Assembly (NCBI GenBank): GCA_027886175.1
Contig: JAJNNQ010000004.1
Span: 14,213,501 to 14,277,500, forward strand
Source of the DNA: Phylloscopus collybita
Lineage: Eukaryota; Chordata; Aves; Passeriformes; Phylloscopidae
DNA: 64,000 nucleotides
Reading direction: 5' to 3'
Shown here: one piece after another, positions 49,150 through 60,407 of the stretch
Layout of the letters: the number at the start of each line of letters is the position of its first letter
How positions within the stretch are numbered: position 1 is the first letter of the stretch
Notes under the pieces: generated by a model
What the model saw: only the letters and a program-made list of their open reading frames with translations
What the model was told of the DNA's origin: nothing
Databases searched by the model: none
Translations under genes and position numbers: made by a program

Positions 49150-51473
49150 GGCATGTAGTCGGGTAGACTGCTTAGACAGGGTTTGTTAAAGTACCTACTC
49201 AATTTCAGTACTGTCATCCCTGAACCCTGATTTGGTATTGCCTGTCCCTGGCTGGTAAAGTTCTGGGATTAACAGGGTTAACACTGCTATTTCTAACAGG
49301 GTTAAAGGTGTTATTTCACATGGCCAAATATGATTTCACCTCAATTCAGTTGCTCTGGGTTGAACAACTTCAGTTCCTACCTCACTGGAATGTACACAGG
49401 CCTGTCATATTACTATCCTCTTAACATACTAATACATGTTAGTAAAAAAAGTGATAATCTGGGGTGTAAATTGCATTAGGTGTTAATGAAGTCTGATGGA
49501 TTTTGCCTTTATGCCATTCTGATGCCTTCAAAAGAGGCAGTACTTCTAGCTGTATGATTCCTCCTACAAAATGGTGGATGTTTTAGGCAGAAAGCATGAG
49601 AAAACTCTGGAAGAAATACAAGCACTGAAACCAAAGGGAATACTTTCTTTTAACATAATCATTAGTTGGATCAACAAAAATAGCTATGTTACCCTTTTCT
49701 TTCTTTACTAACATGGTAGAAGATATTCACACAAGGATGCAAGAGAAATGTGGCTGCAGTATAACAACCAGGTCAAACAAAAAGAATAATTATTTCTTAT
49801 TATTTTAATGTTTCCCAGTCACCCTTTGATTATCAGGAAATGGAGATGACTTTCTGTTTCTTTGTAGTTTATGAAATATTTAGGTCCTCGTTTCTTTGGT
49901 AGAGCTGTACTTAATTTTCAATGTTAAGAATTCATGTCACAGTTGTAAACATGCATGAGCTATAAGGAGAACTTTTAACTCACAGTAAGCACCATTAGAA
50001 CACTTAAAATATCATATTGATGATGCTCATAGTCAACATCATCAAGTAGAAAAATTTAAACAAGGAAAATAAAATGGAATAACTTAAAAGGAAATTAGCT
50101 GGTGACTGTGCTTAATAAGTCTCTACAAGTACTGCTGCATATTTTTCAGTGACAGGAGCATGACCAATCCAATAGTTTACTTAGTTGTACTGAAAAAACT
50201 CTTTATTTGTTACAGAAGGATAAGTCTATCCTCTCAAGACTTATCCTGCTTTTGTTCTTTGGTGTTGGATATGAACCTCTGTATTCTTATGTTTTGTTAT
50301 ATTTCCCTGTTTTCCTTATTGAAATATAATGGCACAAATACATTAAGCATTATAAAAAAAGCGTTATAGTAAGAAAATACATACCATTCGTACAGATTGT
50401 ATGTTGCAGTTGTTATAGGCTCTGTAACTTAATTACTGTAATGTTTTGTGATTATCCCTTAGGCATCAGCCTCCTGTTTTTTGCCATTTTCCCTGTAGAT
50501 AATCCAGCTGGCATGTGTAGAGTAGAATGCATCAGCAGTAAAAATTGAGGAAGGAAATTACAGTATTTATGCTAAGTATGGGTATAGGAAACCCGTATTC
50601 CACCTTCGTTTTATTTCAGACTTCAGATTCCTTCTTTCTTCTGCTGCATTCCACAAAATACTCTATCCTGCTTGTAATTTCTGACTCCTGACAAACCCAT
50701 CCCCACAGCTCTCATGGACAGAGAACAAAATTTGAGAAGACTTTTTTTTTCTCCATGATAATTTTTACCATGCCTACATACAACACTAGAGCAGTAACTT
50801 CTGCGGTTAAATAGGCAAATTTGTAACAAACAGGAGGTAGTTTGACCATACACAATTGAACATCTTCCACTACTGCAGTAAAATTTAACACCCAGTATCC
50901 AAAGACATAAGGCATATAATAACTAGCCATTGCAAAAGAATATACATTTAAGAAATTACACTAAACATGTGTAGTTAAAATTGTATTTCTGCACAGGTTA
51001 CTCTCTTTGCAATATTTTTTTCCTTTAAAATCTGATGTCTTTCACAAACCTAACAACTTAACTGTGTGCTAGAGTAGGACAGTAATACTTTCTGTAAATT
51101 AATTGTATTGAATGCTCAGAGAGAGAATAGAACATTGTCCATATAATTGTGCATTGAATCTTGGAACAGCTTCATTAAAGCACTAAATACTTCCTGTGAA
51201 GTATTAAACCACATTGGCAGTTTATTCTCTGTATGTCAATTAATTTGTGGACCTCAAATAAGAAATTAAGATTTCACTGGCATGCAATAGAATCAATACT
51301 ACTTCAAAAATTAAATCTTTGTCAAACCATCTCTTTGTGGTTATAGTATACCACACAACTGTAGAAATAAAACTCATTTATTGAAAAATGACCCTTGTAG
51401 GTATTCAAATACAGCTCCACCCATGTCAAAGTACTCTAGATTAAGACTCTTTGGTAAAGAGACTAAAACATGA

Positions 51474-51483
51474 GGGGGGGGGG
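51474..51483 (+). repeat. Run of ten G in a G-rich patch
   Basis: The run follows AACATGA and continues into TGGTGCAGGAAAGGAGGG, giving several further short G clusters. It stands out against the AT-rich background. Confidence 0.9.
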
Positions 51484-52576
51484 TGGTGCAGGAAAGGAGG
51501 GACAATCTGCATCTTAAAAGTATTAACACCCCATATGCCTTTTGCATTGCTTTGGCGGGTTAAGAAACCCACTCAGAAAGGCATAGCTGTGACAGCATCC
51601 TAGCTGTGCCTGGAGTAAACTTTTCCTCCTTGCAGACAAGATATTCACACCCAGCAAAGGGAAAATAAAATATAAATATTATTAGATGTTACAGAGAAAC
51701 CTGTGGGGATGGTAATTCTTAGAACAAACTAAATATGTACCTAAAAATGTGCAGTTAAATATCCAGTTTGGAGTTGTTACATCTAATGCATGGTGCTTGA
51801 AAAATTTCTTAGAATGTAAAACAATCCTGTTGTCTATTTGTATTATGTTACAGTAATAACTTACTTACAGATGCATGTTCTTTGCAAGAGATGCTTTCAT
51901 TTTGCTTTTAAAGAAATTCCACAAAAAATTATCGTAAATATTGTGGAGAGCACAAAGAAACTGTCTTACTATATGAAAGCTTGTTTTTTTGTAATCTCTG
52001 CAGTATATAAATCCCTACTATTGTCTTGAAAAAGAGAAATATTTCACAATCTTATCTATTCACAAGTTTGTCTTCCTGAAAGTCCTAGTGCCACGCCTGA
52101 GTGAATACTAGAGCATTTTAGCTGCTAATAACAAAAACAGGGAGGTTTTTTTAAATGAATTTAAAAATTGAAAAAATAAATAATCAGAGTTACAAAATAA
52201 ATGTTAGCCAAATTCACTGGGATTTCAGTGATTAAGAGAATATTGCTGCAACCATAACCACAACAGTTATTTGTTCAAGTCGTAAGCTGAAGATACCTGC
52301 ACTACTTTTTTCAGTGGGTACTAAAACATTAAGCATATATTTCACCAGAAGAAATTAAGCATAATATTCACCCAGAAAAAATTTATTTGAAATATTTGCA
52401 AAATACTGAGAGTTTGATTCCATAAGTCATTGAAACAGGAAACAAATGCACCATGTTATCCTTATATCCACGTTCAGTTGACTTAACACATAAAAAATTA
52501 TGTAAATAATTGCAGTGAATAGATTTTAACATGTTTATAAGGTGGTTTTGCCCTTATGATCTGGGGAAAAGAGAAA

Positions 52577-52700
52577 TTTAAAAAAACAGAAAAAAATCAG
52601 AAAAAATCAGAAAAAAAAACAACCTCCCCCACCAAACACAAATAAACAAACAAATAAACAAACACCACCAAAGAACAACCCCAGAAAAATAAAAATCCCC
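52577..52700 (+). repeat. A-rich then A/C-rich low-complexity tract
   Basis: AAAAAATCAG units repeat three times and pass into CAAA/CAAATAAA units with few T. It has the same strand sense as the tracts at 2,964-3,240 and 26,655-26,742. Confidence 0.85.
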
Positions 52701-53754
52701 AAAATTGCAAATAGCAAGCATTTTTGTAGAACCAGTATGTTCCATGAACAAAGAAAACTCCATTTTGTGAACCAATTGCCTGCTCTAAATAGGTCAGGCA
52801 GATATGGTCACAAGTCCCAGCAGCTGTTCCCTACCACTTGAATGTAGAACATAATATTCTCAATCTAGACGTAAATGATGCCTGACTTTGGAACTATAGC
52901 AATCAAGCTAGACTTTCACATATGTGCAGTACTCATCAGTGCCATTTAGAAAATTCGGTTCCTGTGCCAATCCGTGAATGAATGTCAGAAGTTATCAGTA
53001 GGGCTAATGCTTAGGTATAAAGGTACCAGTGGATGACTGTGGACCCCTTTAGCTGTAGCAAAGCTGCATTCTCATTCTACATTTTAAAGACTTTCACTTG
53101 GTGAAAGGGAGAGTTTTCTCCACACTTTTCAACTATTATCCATTAGAAGCTTAAAGTGCAAGTATTTTGCTCCTTTCCCATTCTTGCCCCATAGTTCTCA
53201 GAATGCTATGCTTACTGTTACTGGCAAACATAAAAGGGGCTGGAAAAGAAATTTTGTATTTAATAAGAATGAAGAGTTGGGGAGAAGTTATGATGACAAC
53301 AAAGTACTCAAGCAACAAGTTTTCAGAAAGCAAATTACTGTGATAAATAACCTTGATACTTAATTATAGAATAATACATAAATATTGCTTTCATTTTTTA
53401 TTCTACTTTAGTCTCTACACCTATGTGGAGATTTCTGAACACCATTAATCCCAAAGTCATTTCAATATATTAGATAGATCTATTAATTATCACTTAAGCA
53501 AAATTAGCTAGGCTAGAACAGACCTGCATTTCATCGAGAGATTGGCTTGAATCATGTTAGTCTGAAGATGCAGATTTCTGTTCTGTATTTAAGATTATTG
53601 CTCATAACCAATATGCTCTGTCGGACTGCAATTTGGAATTTATTGTAAGCCCTTAAGAAAAGATTTATGTTTTCCAAGGGTTGCTGCTGTTGTTAAGTCA
53701 CAGCAGACAAGAAAAGGTTTGCATTATCTGTTAAAAAGACAGGCTGATTTGTGT

Positions 53755-53780
53755 TGACGTCACTCGGTAGTTATAAAATA
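53755..53780 (+). promoter_or_regulatory. CRE-like site with TATA-like sequence downstream
   Basis: The full palindromic CRE TGACGTCA lies at 53,755-53,762 and TATAAAATA at 53,772-53,780. CREB/ATF proteins bind such sites. The pair is suggestive of a promoter, but no exon or open frame of note follows, and one 8-mer can occur by chance in a window this long. Confidence 0.25.
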
Positions 53781-56536
53781 TGTACATATCAGAAAATTTT
53801 ACTGTTATGAAAACAAAAAGGGCAACCATAACAGGCACTAAACTGGATGTGGAAAAGCTCAAAGTTGCACTGTGCTTGTACAAAGCTATTTGGTAGAAGT
53901 TAATTTTAGTTGATTGTCCTGCAAGTTGGTTGCATTACCAGCTAAGACCAAGTAAATTTATCTCCAAGACAAGAAAGAAGGCTAGTAGTATACATCAATA
54001 TCTTTAAATATTTGCCTGTAAATGGAAGTTATAGGTTTTATAATCAGAACTGTAGAAACAAAAATAAAGACAGGGAGAGATGTCTCTATTACGTTACTAT
54101 GCACGTAACTCCACTTATGTTTTCTCTATTCTTTATGTGTTGATGTAGTGCTACTGAAACCCAGAAATTAAGAGGTTTAGGTAAAAACAACCAGCACACG
54201 ATTCAGTAGTTTTGATGGAATTTACTCAACACAAAACTGAACTAATTACTTTATATTATAATTCTCCTTAAACATATCATCTTCAGTACTGCATCTTAAG
54301 AAAGAGAAAATTCTCTCAGTAGTGCGGCACAGATTCTTTCTTTATGAGTGAAGTATGAAATGAAGCTCAAATGAACCCCAGATACTGCTTGCCCAGGAAT
54401 GACATGAGGATAGTATTCTGCCTCTGGACAAAAAAGTGAACTCAGCACTTGAAGAAGACGTAAGTGTGCAAACATTAATTCTTGTCATTGTCTTATGGGT
54501 TCCATTAATATTTTTTGAGAGAGCTAAGATACCATATCAAGATATCTTTCATTATATTAATTTATGAATGTTTACATATTTTCCTGTCAATTTCTAGTAC
54601 TGTTTTATAGTCCTTTGAAACTAAACTTATTTCACAAGAAGATAATTAACTAATGGAAATTCTCTTGAATTTAGTTTGAGAGTTGTTTATGAGAAAATAT
54701 ACTTCACAGATACCATGTCTTGACTTACTAATTGCTTGATGTTGACTTAGTTGATGATGACTTTTAAAATAAGAAAAATCAGTTTCGGGCAGCAGTGAAG
54801 AGTCAGCATATTGCAATAATAAGACAGTGTTTTTCCAAATCTATCTCCTCCTTTACTCCATGTTTAGGACTTCTGTTCTACCTCTTTCCTCCTTCACCCC
54901 TCCCTCCTCCTTCTCCTGCCCCACTTCCCTTCTAATTCCCTGCTTGTTTTGTGATTTATTGCTGAAGGTTGAAATAAATTTACATTACCTAGGCAAGAAC
55001 GTTTCTCTGGGCCTGAAGTGTAAGCATTGCTAAAGAGATTGGAAGCATGCAGGAAGAAAAAACCATCTTCCAGATCGTTGTACAGTCAGAAACCAATAGA
55101 TACACATGTATTTTTACAATTTTTTGAATCCACTTGTACATTTGAAATCTGTGCTGATTTGCAGCATTTACAGAGATCCAGGCTAATTACTGTAGAAAGG
55201 AATTGATATATCTGGCAATGATATGATGAATTGCACTAGAATTTTTCAGGGATGTGAAACATGACTTTAATGATTTTAGACATACTTATAGCCTCAGCTA
55301 AAAGAAAATAAATGGTCAAGGAGTGAATACACAAAGCTATATGGAAAAATGTCCACTTTTTAATGTGCCAGTATTGATGCCCATTTAGATTTGGTTTTCC
55401 AGAATCATAAGCAAGGGTAGCTGAAAAGGTTGTGCTAACAACCATTCATTCTGGATAGAGTTCTAGTGTGATTTTTCTTCTTTCTGCAAACCAGTGAGGA
55501 ATTTAGCAAGAATTAGAAAGTAATGCATTCAATCAAAATTGAGTAACAAATAGATATCATCATTCATTAATTCATTACTTTAATGGGAGATGTATAGAGG
55601 TTCTTCTTTTTCATTTTCATTTTTATTTAATTTTTCTAATTGATCGTAAAAAAAGCTAAACACTGATAACATAATTCTTATATGGTTTCAATATGATTTT
55701 GCACATTTTATACAGGCAATACAAAAATAAGTTAAAAAATAACCAGGGAATTTCTGTTTTGTGTGTGTGTATATGTCAGTAGTAAGGAATTCTTTTATTA
55801 ACTGTAGCTTCACATTGCAAGTCATGGAAAGACTCCAAGGCACCAAACAGATGAGTGTGCCACGAATGTCTGGAGTTACATTCCCCATTTTTACAAGAAG
55901 ACAGAAGGCCCTATAATTTCTAAGTAGAGAAAATTCAAAAATCAGTAACATGATCAAAAGATGTTGGGAAAAAAAATATAAAAATACTCAATTGAATTAG
56001 AATCACAGAACTAGTTTTCTATTCTCTAAAACTGTAAAGGGTCAGGGGCAATAGGAAAAAGAGTTCTTTAAAAATGTAAGAATACTATATTGTTTTTCTA
56101 AATTTCATTTATCAATTTATTTTTAAAAAGGATGATGATATTGCATTATGAGAAAATGCAAACATTATGATATTAATAGCAACATAAATCAGTTTTCTGT
56201 CCCTTCAATCTAGCTATTTAAATAAGTCTTTAACTAAGAAAATTATGGTACCCTGAAGGAGGGCTAACACCTTTCCCTCATTTAGGAAGGTTAACATAGC
56301 AACTAACTCTATGTCAGCTAGTCTGACAGTTCCTATGAAGTTTGGGCAGAAAGGCAGAGGAAAGAACAGTGACAGAACCTTGTCTCTGGATCCAGCTGAT
56401 GACTTCATAGCATAATATTTAAAAGTTAAGCTAGAAGCAAGAAGTTAAAATAAGTTTGCCATATAAATGTGATACTACCCACTGGGATAGGAAATGCAAA
56501 CACTGTAATTAATTTACCTAGCATATTTTCAGCATA

Positions 56537-56980
56537 TCAGCTGGTTTCAGCTGGAGTAGAGTTAGTTCCTTCCACAGTGGCTGGTATGGGGCTGTGTTCT
56601 GGATTTATGCTAAACAGAAGGTTGATAATACAAAAATGTTTTTGTTATTGCTGAGCTGGGCTTACACTGAACCAAAGCCTGTTCTGCTGTTTGTACTTCC
56701 ATGCTGGTGAGGGATTTGGGAGTGCCTGGCAGGCTGGGAGGTGACACAGTTGGGACAGTTGACCCCAACTGACCAGAGGGATATTCCAGACCATCTGACA
56801 TCATGGTCAGTACCATAAAGTGGTGACTTAATTCCTTCTTTTGCTTTCCCTATCAAACTGTTTCTATCTCAACCCAGACTTTTTCTGGCTTTTACCCTTC
56901 CAATTTTCTTCCTGATCCCACTGAGGGAGGAGTGACCTAGTGTCTGTGTGGGGTTTGGCTGCTGGCCAAAACCATAACAC
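56537..56980 (+). mobile_element. Solo LTR, songbird ERVK-like, internally deleted
   Basis: The segment shows, in order, GGAGTAGAGTTAGTTCC, CTGGTATGGGGCTGTGTTCT, TGTTTTTGTTATTGCTGAGC (about 56,636), GACAGTTGACCCCAACTGAC, GGGATATTCCAGACCATCTG, CTGTTTCTATCTCAACCC and a final GCCAAAACCATAACAC. These match, from memory, a widespread songbird ERVK LTR. Compared with the related LTR at 40,448-41,067 it lacks the middle part between the GACATCATGGTCAG segment and the poly-A-signal region, an internal deletion. The left edge is approximate. No internal viral sequence adjoins it. Confidence 0.7.
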
Positions 56981-57659
56981 CTAGCTTTACAGAAATTGCT
57001 ATCATGGGAACTGTACTCAAGAGGTTTTTAGCATTTGGCAGATAGGCTCTCATATGATTGTAAGGTGAAATAACACTTGGATAAATTGAACACCTCATCA
57101 GTGTGTGAGCATGACAGACATAACCATACCAGTGTTTATCAATAGTGCTTCAGAGCATGAGAAAATGGGTAGTTATTCCTGCACGAGAAACATCTCTCTT
57201 CACTCCTTGGAGCAGTGTTATATTGTTTTTTTTATTATGGTTTAAGTTCTCATTTAAAGTTTTATTGCTGTTCTTTCTAATACAATTTCCCTGCTGCAAC
57301 AATTACATAGGTCAGGTGTTTCAAAAGAAGACGAGTGTAAGTTATTGACTGCAATTAGAAATAACAAGCCCACACAGAAAATTAGTTTCTCTGCCAGTGA
57401 AAGGTGGCTTTAGTCCCAGACACACAGCATATGCAAAAAGATAAGACAAAAAAGAAAAGTCCTACAGAATATCAGAATAAATATTTCCTACCAGAATGCT
57501 CACATTACCTGAGGGCTCAGCCCACTTTAAGCCAACACAGATGCTTTTCCTTGAAATCTCCGTGTGCATTCCCATGTTGTTGTGCTTGCCAGCAAGAGTA
57601 TTCATGCATCCAAACAAAGAGGTAGATTTGAGGATTAAGCTGACTGCAATGTCTTGTTT
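56981..57659. other. Noncoding sequence, nothing recognised
   Basis: AT-rich sequence between the LTR and the candidate promoter block. Two overlapping open frames (73 and 63 codons) end near 57,690 and have no recognisable domain. Confidence 0.5.
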
Positions 57660-57985
57660 TCTTTTCTTTCATCAGCTTAATTTATGAACAAATCAATTTC
57701 CTATCAAGCTCACCCAGCAGCTGCATGAGCTCCTCTTAATGGCAACATACAATTATGCCAGCGTAAAGCAACTGCAGGGCCTTGGAGGATTAACCCCTCT
57801 TTATAACTGAGGAAAAGCAGCACCAATGAAGAGCTGACATCTCTCTGTCGACTACGATAATGGAAAATAGCCCAAGCTCCTAAAATGGATGCCCTCTTAT
57901 GGACTGTATGAATGAGTCTCTCTCGCTATATAAACATCTCCCCCTCTTTTTTGGACTCCAAGTGGTTTACTTTAAAAGAGGTAAG
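57660..57985 (+). promoter_or_regulatory. Candidate promoter and first exon with splice donor
   Basis: A block of complex, non-repetitive sequence ends in a canonical TATATAAA box (57,927-57,934, in GCTATATAAACATC). About 47 bases further on is a consensus splice donor, AAGAG|GTAAGC (intron start 57,981). If the start site lies the usual 25-35 bases below the TATA box, near 57,955-57,965, a very short noncoding first exon of roughly 20 bases would end at the donor. Upstream are an E-box CAGCTG (57,718-57,723) and several TAAT/ATTA-type cores. There is no ATG in the short exon. I do not recognise the gene, and no second exon was found downstream. This is inference from motif arrangement only. 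Confidence 0.3.
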
Positions 57986-59148
57986 CCCTGATCACACCAC
58001 TATTCCATTGAAAAGCGCGTTTCTACTTATCAAAGAAAAATAAATGCCTTCCACTTTATCTATGTGGGATCCTATTTTTTAGTTATAATAATTAGTGAAC
58101 AATACAAAGTTTACAGCTCATTACCCTGTTTAGAGTCTAGAAATATGTCCTCAACAATGAAATTTTAATTGTGGTATGAGGATGACTTTAAAAGATACTT
58201 GTTTCTTCTCTCCTCCTAACAAATTCTGTTAAAAAACCCTGGCACAGATTTTCCCAGTTTATCTTGTATTTTGAAGGCTAAGTTAAGCAGATGTAATTTT
58301 TTTTCCTCTGAAAAAATATGTAACCATTTCTTGGGATGCTTCAAGGAATTTTTGGATTATTTTATCAGTCTTTACTTTATAAACAAAGACAATTTTCCCA
58401 ATCTTTCTTCCTTCCTTGTCCTCCAATTTTCTAGAAAGACTAGGCCTTCTAGAGTTATGTTCGTGTATATAGAACATTTTGGCCCTTTTTCAAATTTTCC
58501 AAAGCTTCTAGAAGTTGTGCCAAACTTCTTTCATATAACATGTGCATTGTTCTGTACTTGTGAAAAACAGGAAAGACAAGTAACTTGATGTCCTTACATA
58601 TAACTTTTTAATCCATTAGTATTAGACCCTTTAATTGGTCTATCACCTTGATCTAGGCTAACAGTTTTCTACTAATGAGATCCTGTAAATTTCACACCAG
58701 ACTAACCCAGGGAGCTGCTCTAAGTAATACACAAACGTGCACAGGAAAAATCCATTTCAACCTGGCATGAAAAAACTCAGGAAAAAAAAAAAGAAATAAG
58801 CAATATTTCAAATATTGCAAGCACATATTTTTTTTACTCACAGCAGCATTATCACTAGGACAAAACTACTGTTAGCCTATAACCTGACTGCAAAGAGTAA
58901 CTTAATCAGTCAACCATTATTTTATAACTATTATTAAATACTGAAACATTTTCAAGTGTCAAAATTTATGAGTACAATAATGCTTGTAACTTTTTTTTTA
59001 AATTTTTTTTTTGCTTAAGGTTGAAGAATAGAGCAGAAAACAGAGGTTAAATTTTGCAAATAAGCAATTTTTTTTCTTTGCAACCCTAATAGTAATTTCT
59101 CCTTTTTGTCAGGATCTAAGTAGAATCTATAAGCAGGACTGCTGGGGG
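57986..59148. other. Noncoding sequence, nothing recognised
   Basis: AT-rich sequence. The 105-codon plus-strand frame at 58,271-58,588 overlaps a minus-strand frame and carries no domain I can name. No acceptor-exon pair that would pair with the donor at 57,981 is convincing. Confidence 0.5.
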
Positions 59149-59216
59149 AAAAGAAAAAAAAGAAAAAAAGAAAAAAAAAAAAAAAGAAAAAAAAAAAAAA
59201 AAAAAAAAAGGAAAGC
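59149..59216 (+). repeat. A-rich tract with scattered G
   Basis: Runs of A broken by single G make an AAAAAAAG-like tract. It produces the long Phe-rich part of a 164-codon minus-strand frame, which is therefore an artefact. It lies about 110 bases upstream of the CR1 cluster and is not part of it. Confidence 0.95.
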
Positions 59217-59748
59217 AACTCATAAAATACAGGTACACTGTTTTTTAAATAGTTAATAAAATTAATAGTTAGTGACACTACCACACACCAAGTCATACAT
59301 TCAGCTTCTACACCTAGGAAGATCCTTCTTTCTGGAAGGAAATGGAATAACTGGTTACCCAAGGACATGGAGAAGGCTGCGTTACTCAGTTTTTTTGCAT
59401 TAGGCTTCACCAGCAAGTGCTCCATCCACACCACCCTAGTCACAGAAGACAAGGATAGGGACTGAGAGAGTGAAAACCTTCCTTCTTTGGAGATCAGTTT
59501 CAAGACCATCTAAGGAACCTGAAATTTGTGGAAGCTGATAAGATGTATCCATAGGTCCTGAGGAAACCTCAGGCTAACACACTACTCATTATCACTGAGC
59601 AGTTTTGGCAGTCCATTGAAGATTCCAACATCTGGGGAAAGGGAAAAGGGGAAGTTTTATTTCCCAAAAGGGAAAAAAATACTCATGGTTAAAAAGAAAG
59701 CCCCAGGAAACTACAGGCTGGTCTCTCCTTGGTGCCTGGCAAGAACAT

Positions 59749-60114
59749 AGAATAATTTAGGTTGAAAAATGCTTTAAAATTATGGAATCCCACTGATTAA
59801 CCAGCATCAGTCTTCACCACTAAACCATACTCTCAAGTGTCACATCCATATTTTGAACACTTCCAGGGATGATGATCCCACCACTTCTCTGGGCAGTCTA
59901 TTCCAATGCCTGATCACCTGTACAGCAGAGAGATTTTTCCTAATATCTAACAATGTGAGGCCAATTCTTCTCATCCTGTCACCTCTTAGTAGGGAGAATG
60001 ACCCCCACCTTGCAACAGCATCTTTTCAGGTAGTTGTAGATAGCAATAAAGTCGCCCAGAGCCTCCTCTTCTGGCTAAACCCCAATTCCATCAGCTGCTC
60101 CTCACGAGACTTTT
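59749..60114 (-). mobile_element. Nested CR1 insertion 1
   Basis: Read on the plus strand, the 3' end comes first: AGAATAATTTAGGTTGAAAA, then AACACTTCCAGGGATGATGA, AGATTTTTCCTAATATCTAA, CAGGTAGTTGTAGATAGCAA and TCAGCTGCTCCTCACGAGAC. These are the reverse complement of the last part of CR1 ORF2 and its 3' UTR. It interrupts the host CR1. The flanks GAACAT (59,743-59,748) and GATCAT (60,115-60,120) match at five of six bases and look like the target-site duplication. The same family supplies insertion 2. Confidence 0.85.
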
Positions 60115-60190
60115 GATCATGGAGCAGATAAAAAAACTCCTGAAAACTATGCTAAGACACATGGAATTAAGTTTCACTAAAGGCAAATCC

Positions 60191-60234
60191 TTTAGGTTGG
60201 GAGACACCTCTGTGTCTTTAGGTTGGGAGACACC
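60191..60234. repeat. 26-bp tandem duplication at the nested CR1 end
   Basis: TTTAGGTTGGGAGACACC occurs at 60,191-60,208 and 60,217-60,234. It sits exactly where insertion 2 begins and is at the CR1 3' terminus, where short tandem units are normal for this family. Confidence 0.9.
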
Positions 60235-60407
60235 AAATCCAACTGCTAACCTAATAGTGCCAAATCCACTTCTAAACCATGTTCCTAAGTGCCATATCCG
60301 CACAACTTTTAAATACCTTCAGGAATGGTGACTCCAACAACTCTCTCAGTAGCCTGTTCTAATGCTTTAAAATACTTTCCATGAATACATTTCTCCTATC
60401 TTTGTCA
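60191..60407 (-). mobile_element. Nested CR1 insertion 2
   Basis: The segment contains AAACCATGTTCCTAAGTGCC, TACCTTCAGGAATGGTGACT and AGCCTGTTCTAATGC, which align with the same region of insertion 1 (for example AAACCATACTCTCAAGTGTC). It therefore belongs to the same or a near CR1 subfamily, is on the same strand and is a separate copy. It splits the host between FTKGKS (ending 60,190) and the next reverse-transcriptase block. Its left end has a 26-bp duplication (60,191-60,234). It is shorter than insertion 1. Confidence 0.75.

Larger units (their letters stand above)
49150..56536. other. Mostly unique noncoding sequence
   Basis: No gene is supported. Notable points are a repeated AACAGGGTTAA at 49,271-49,281 and 49,295-49,305, a run of ten G at 51,474-51,483, an A/C-rich tract at about 52,577-52,700, and a CRE-like TGACGTCA at 53,755 with a TATA-like sequence downstream. 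Open frames up to 89 codons show no recognisable protein. Confidence 0.5.

Noticed and set aside
40448..56980. The two ERVK-like LTRs as the ends of one provirus
   Set aside because: The interval is too long, has no gag, pol or env sequence, and the LTRs differ strongly in length and sequence.
59015..59509. 164-codon minus-strand frame, the longest in the window
   Set aside because: Its centre is poly-Phe from the A-rich tract at 59,149-59,216 and its N-terminal part is antisense to the CR1 host element.
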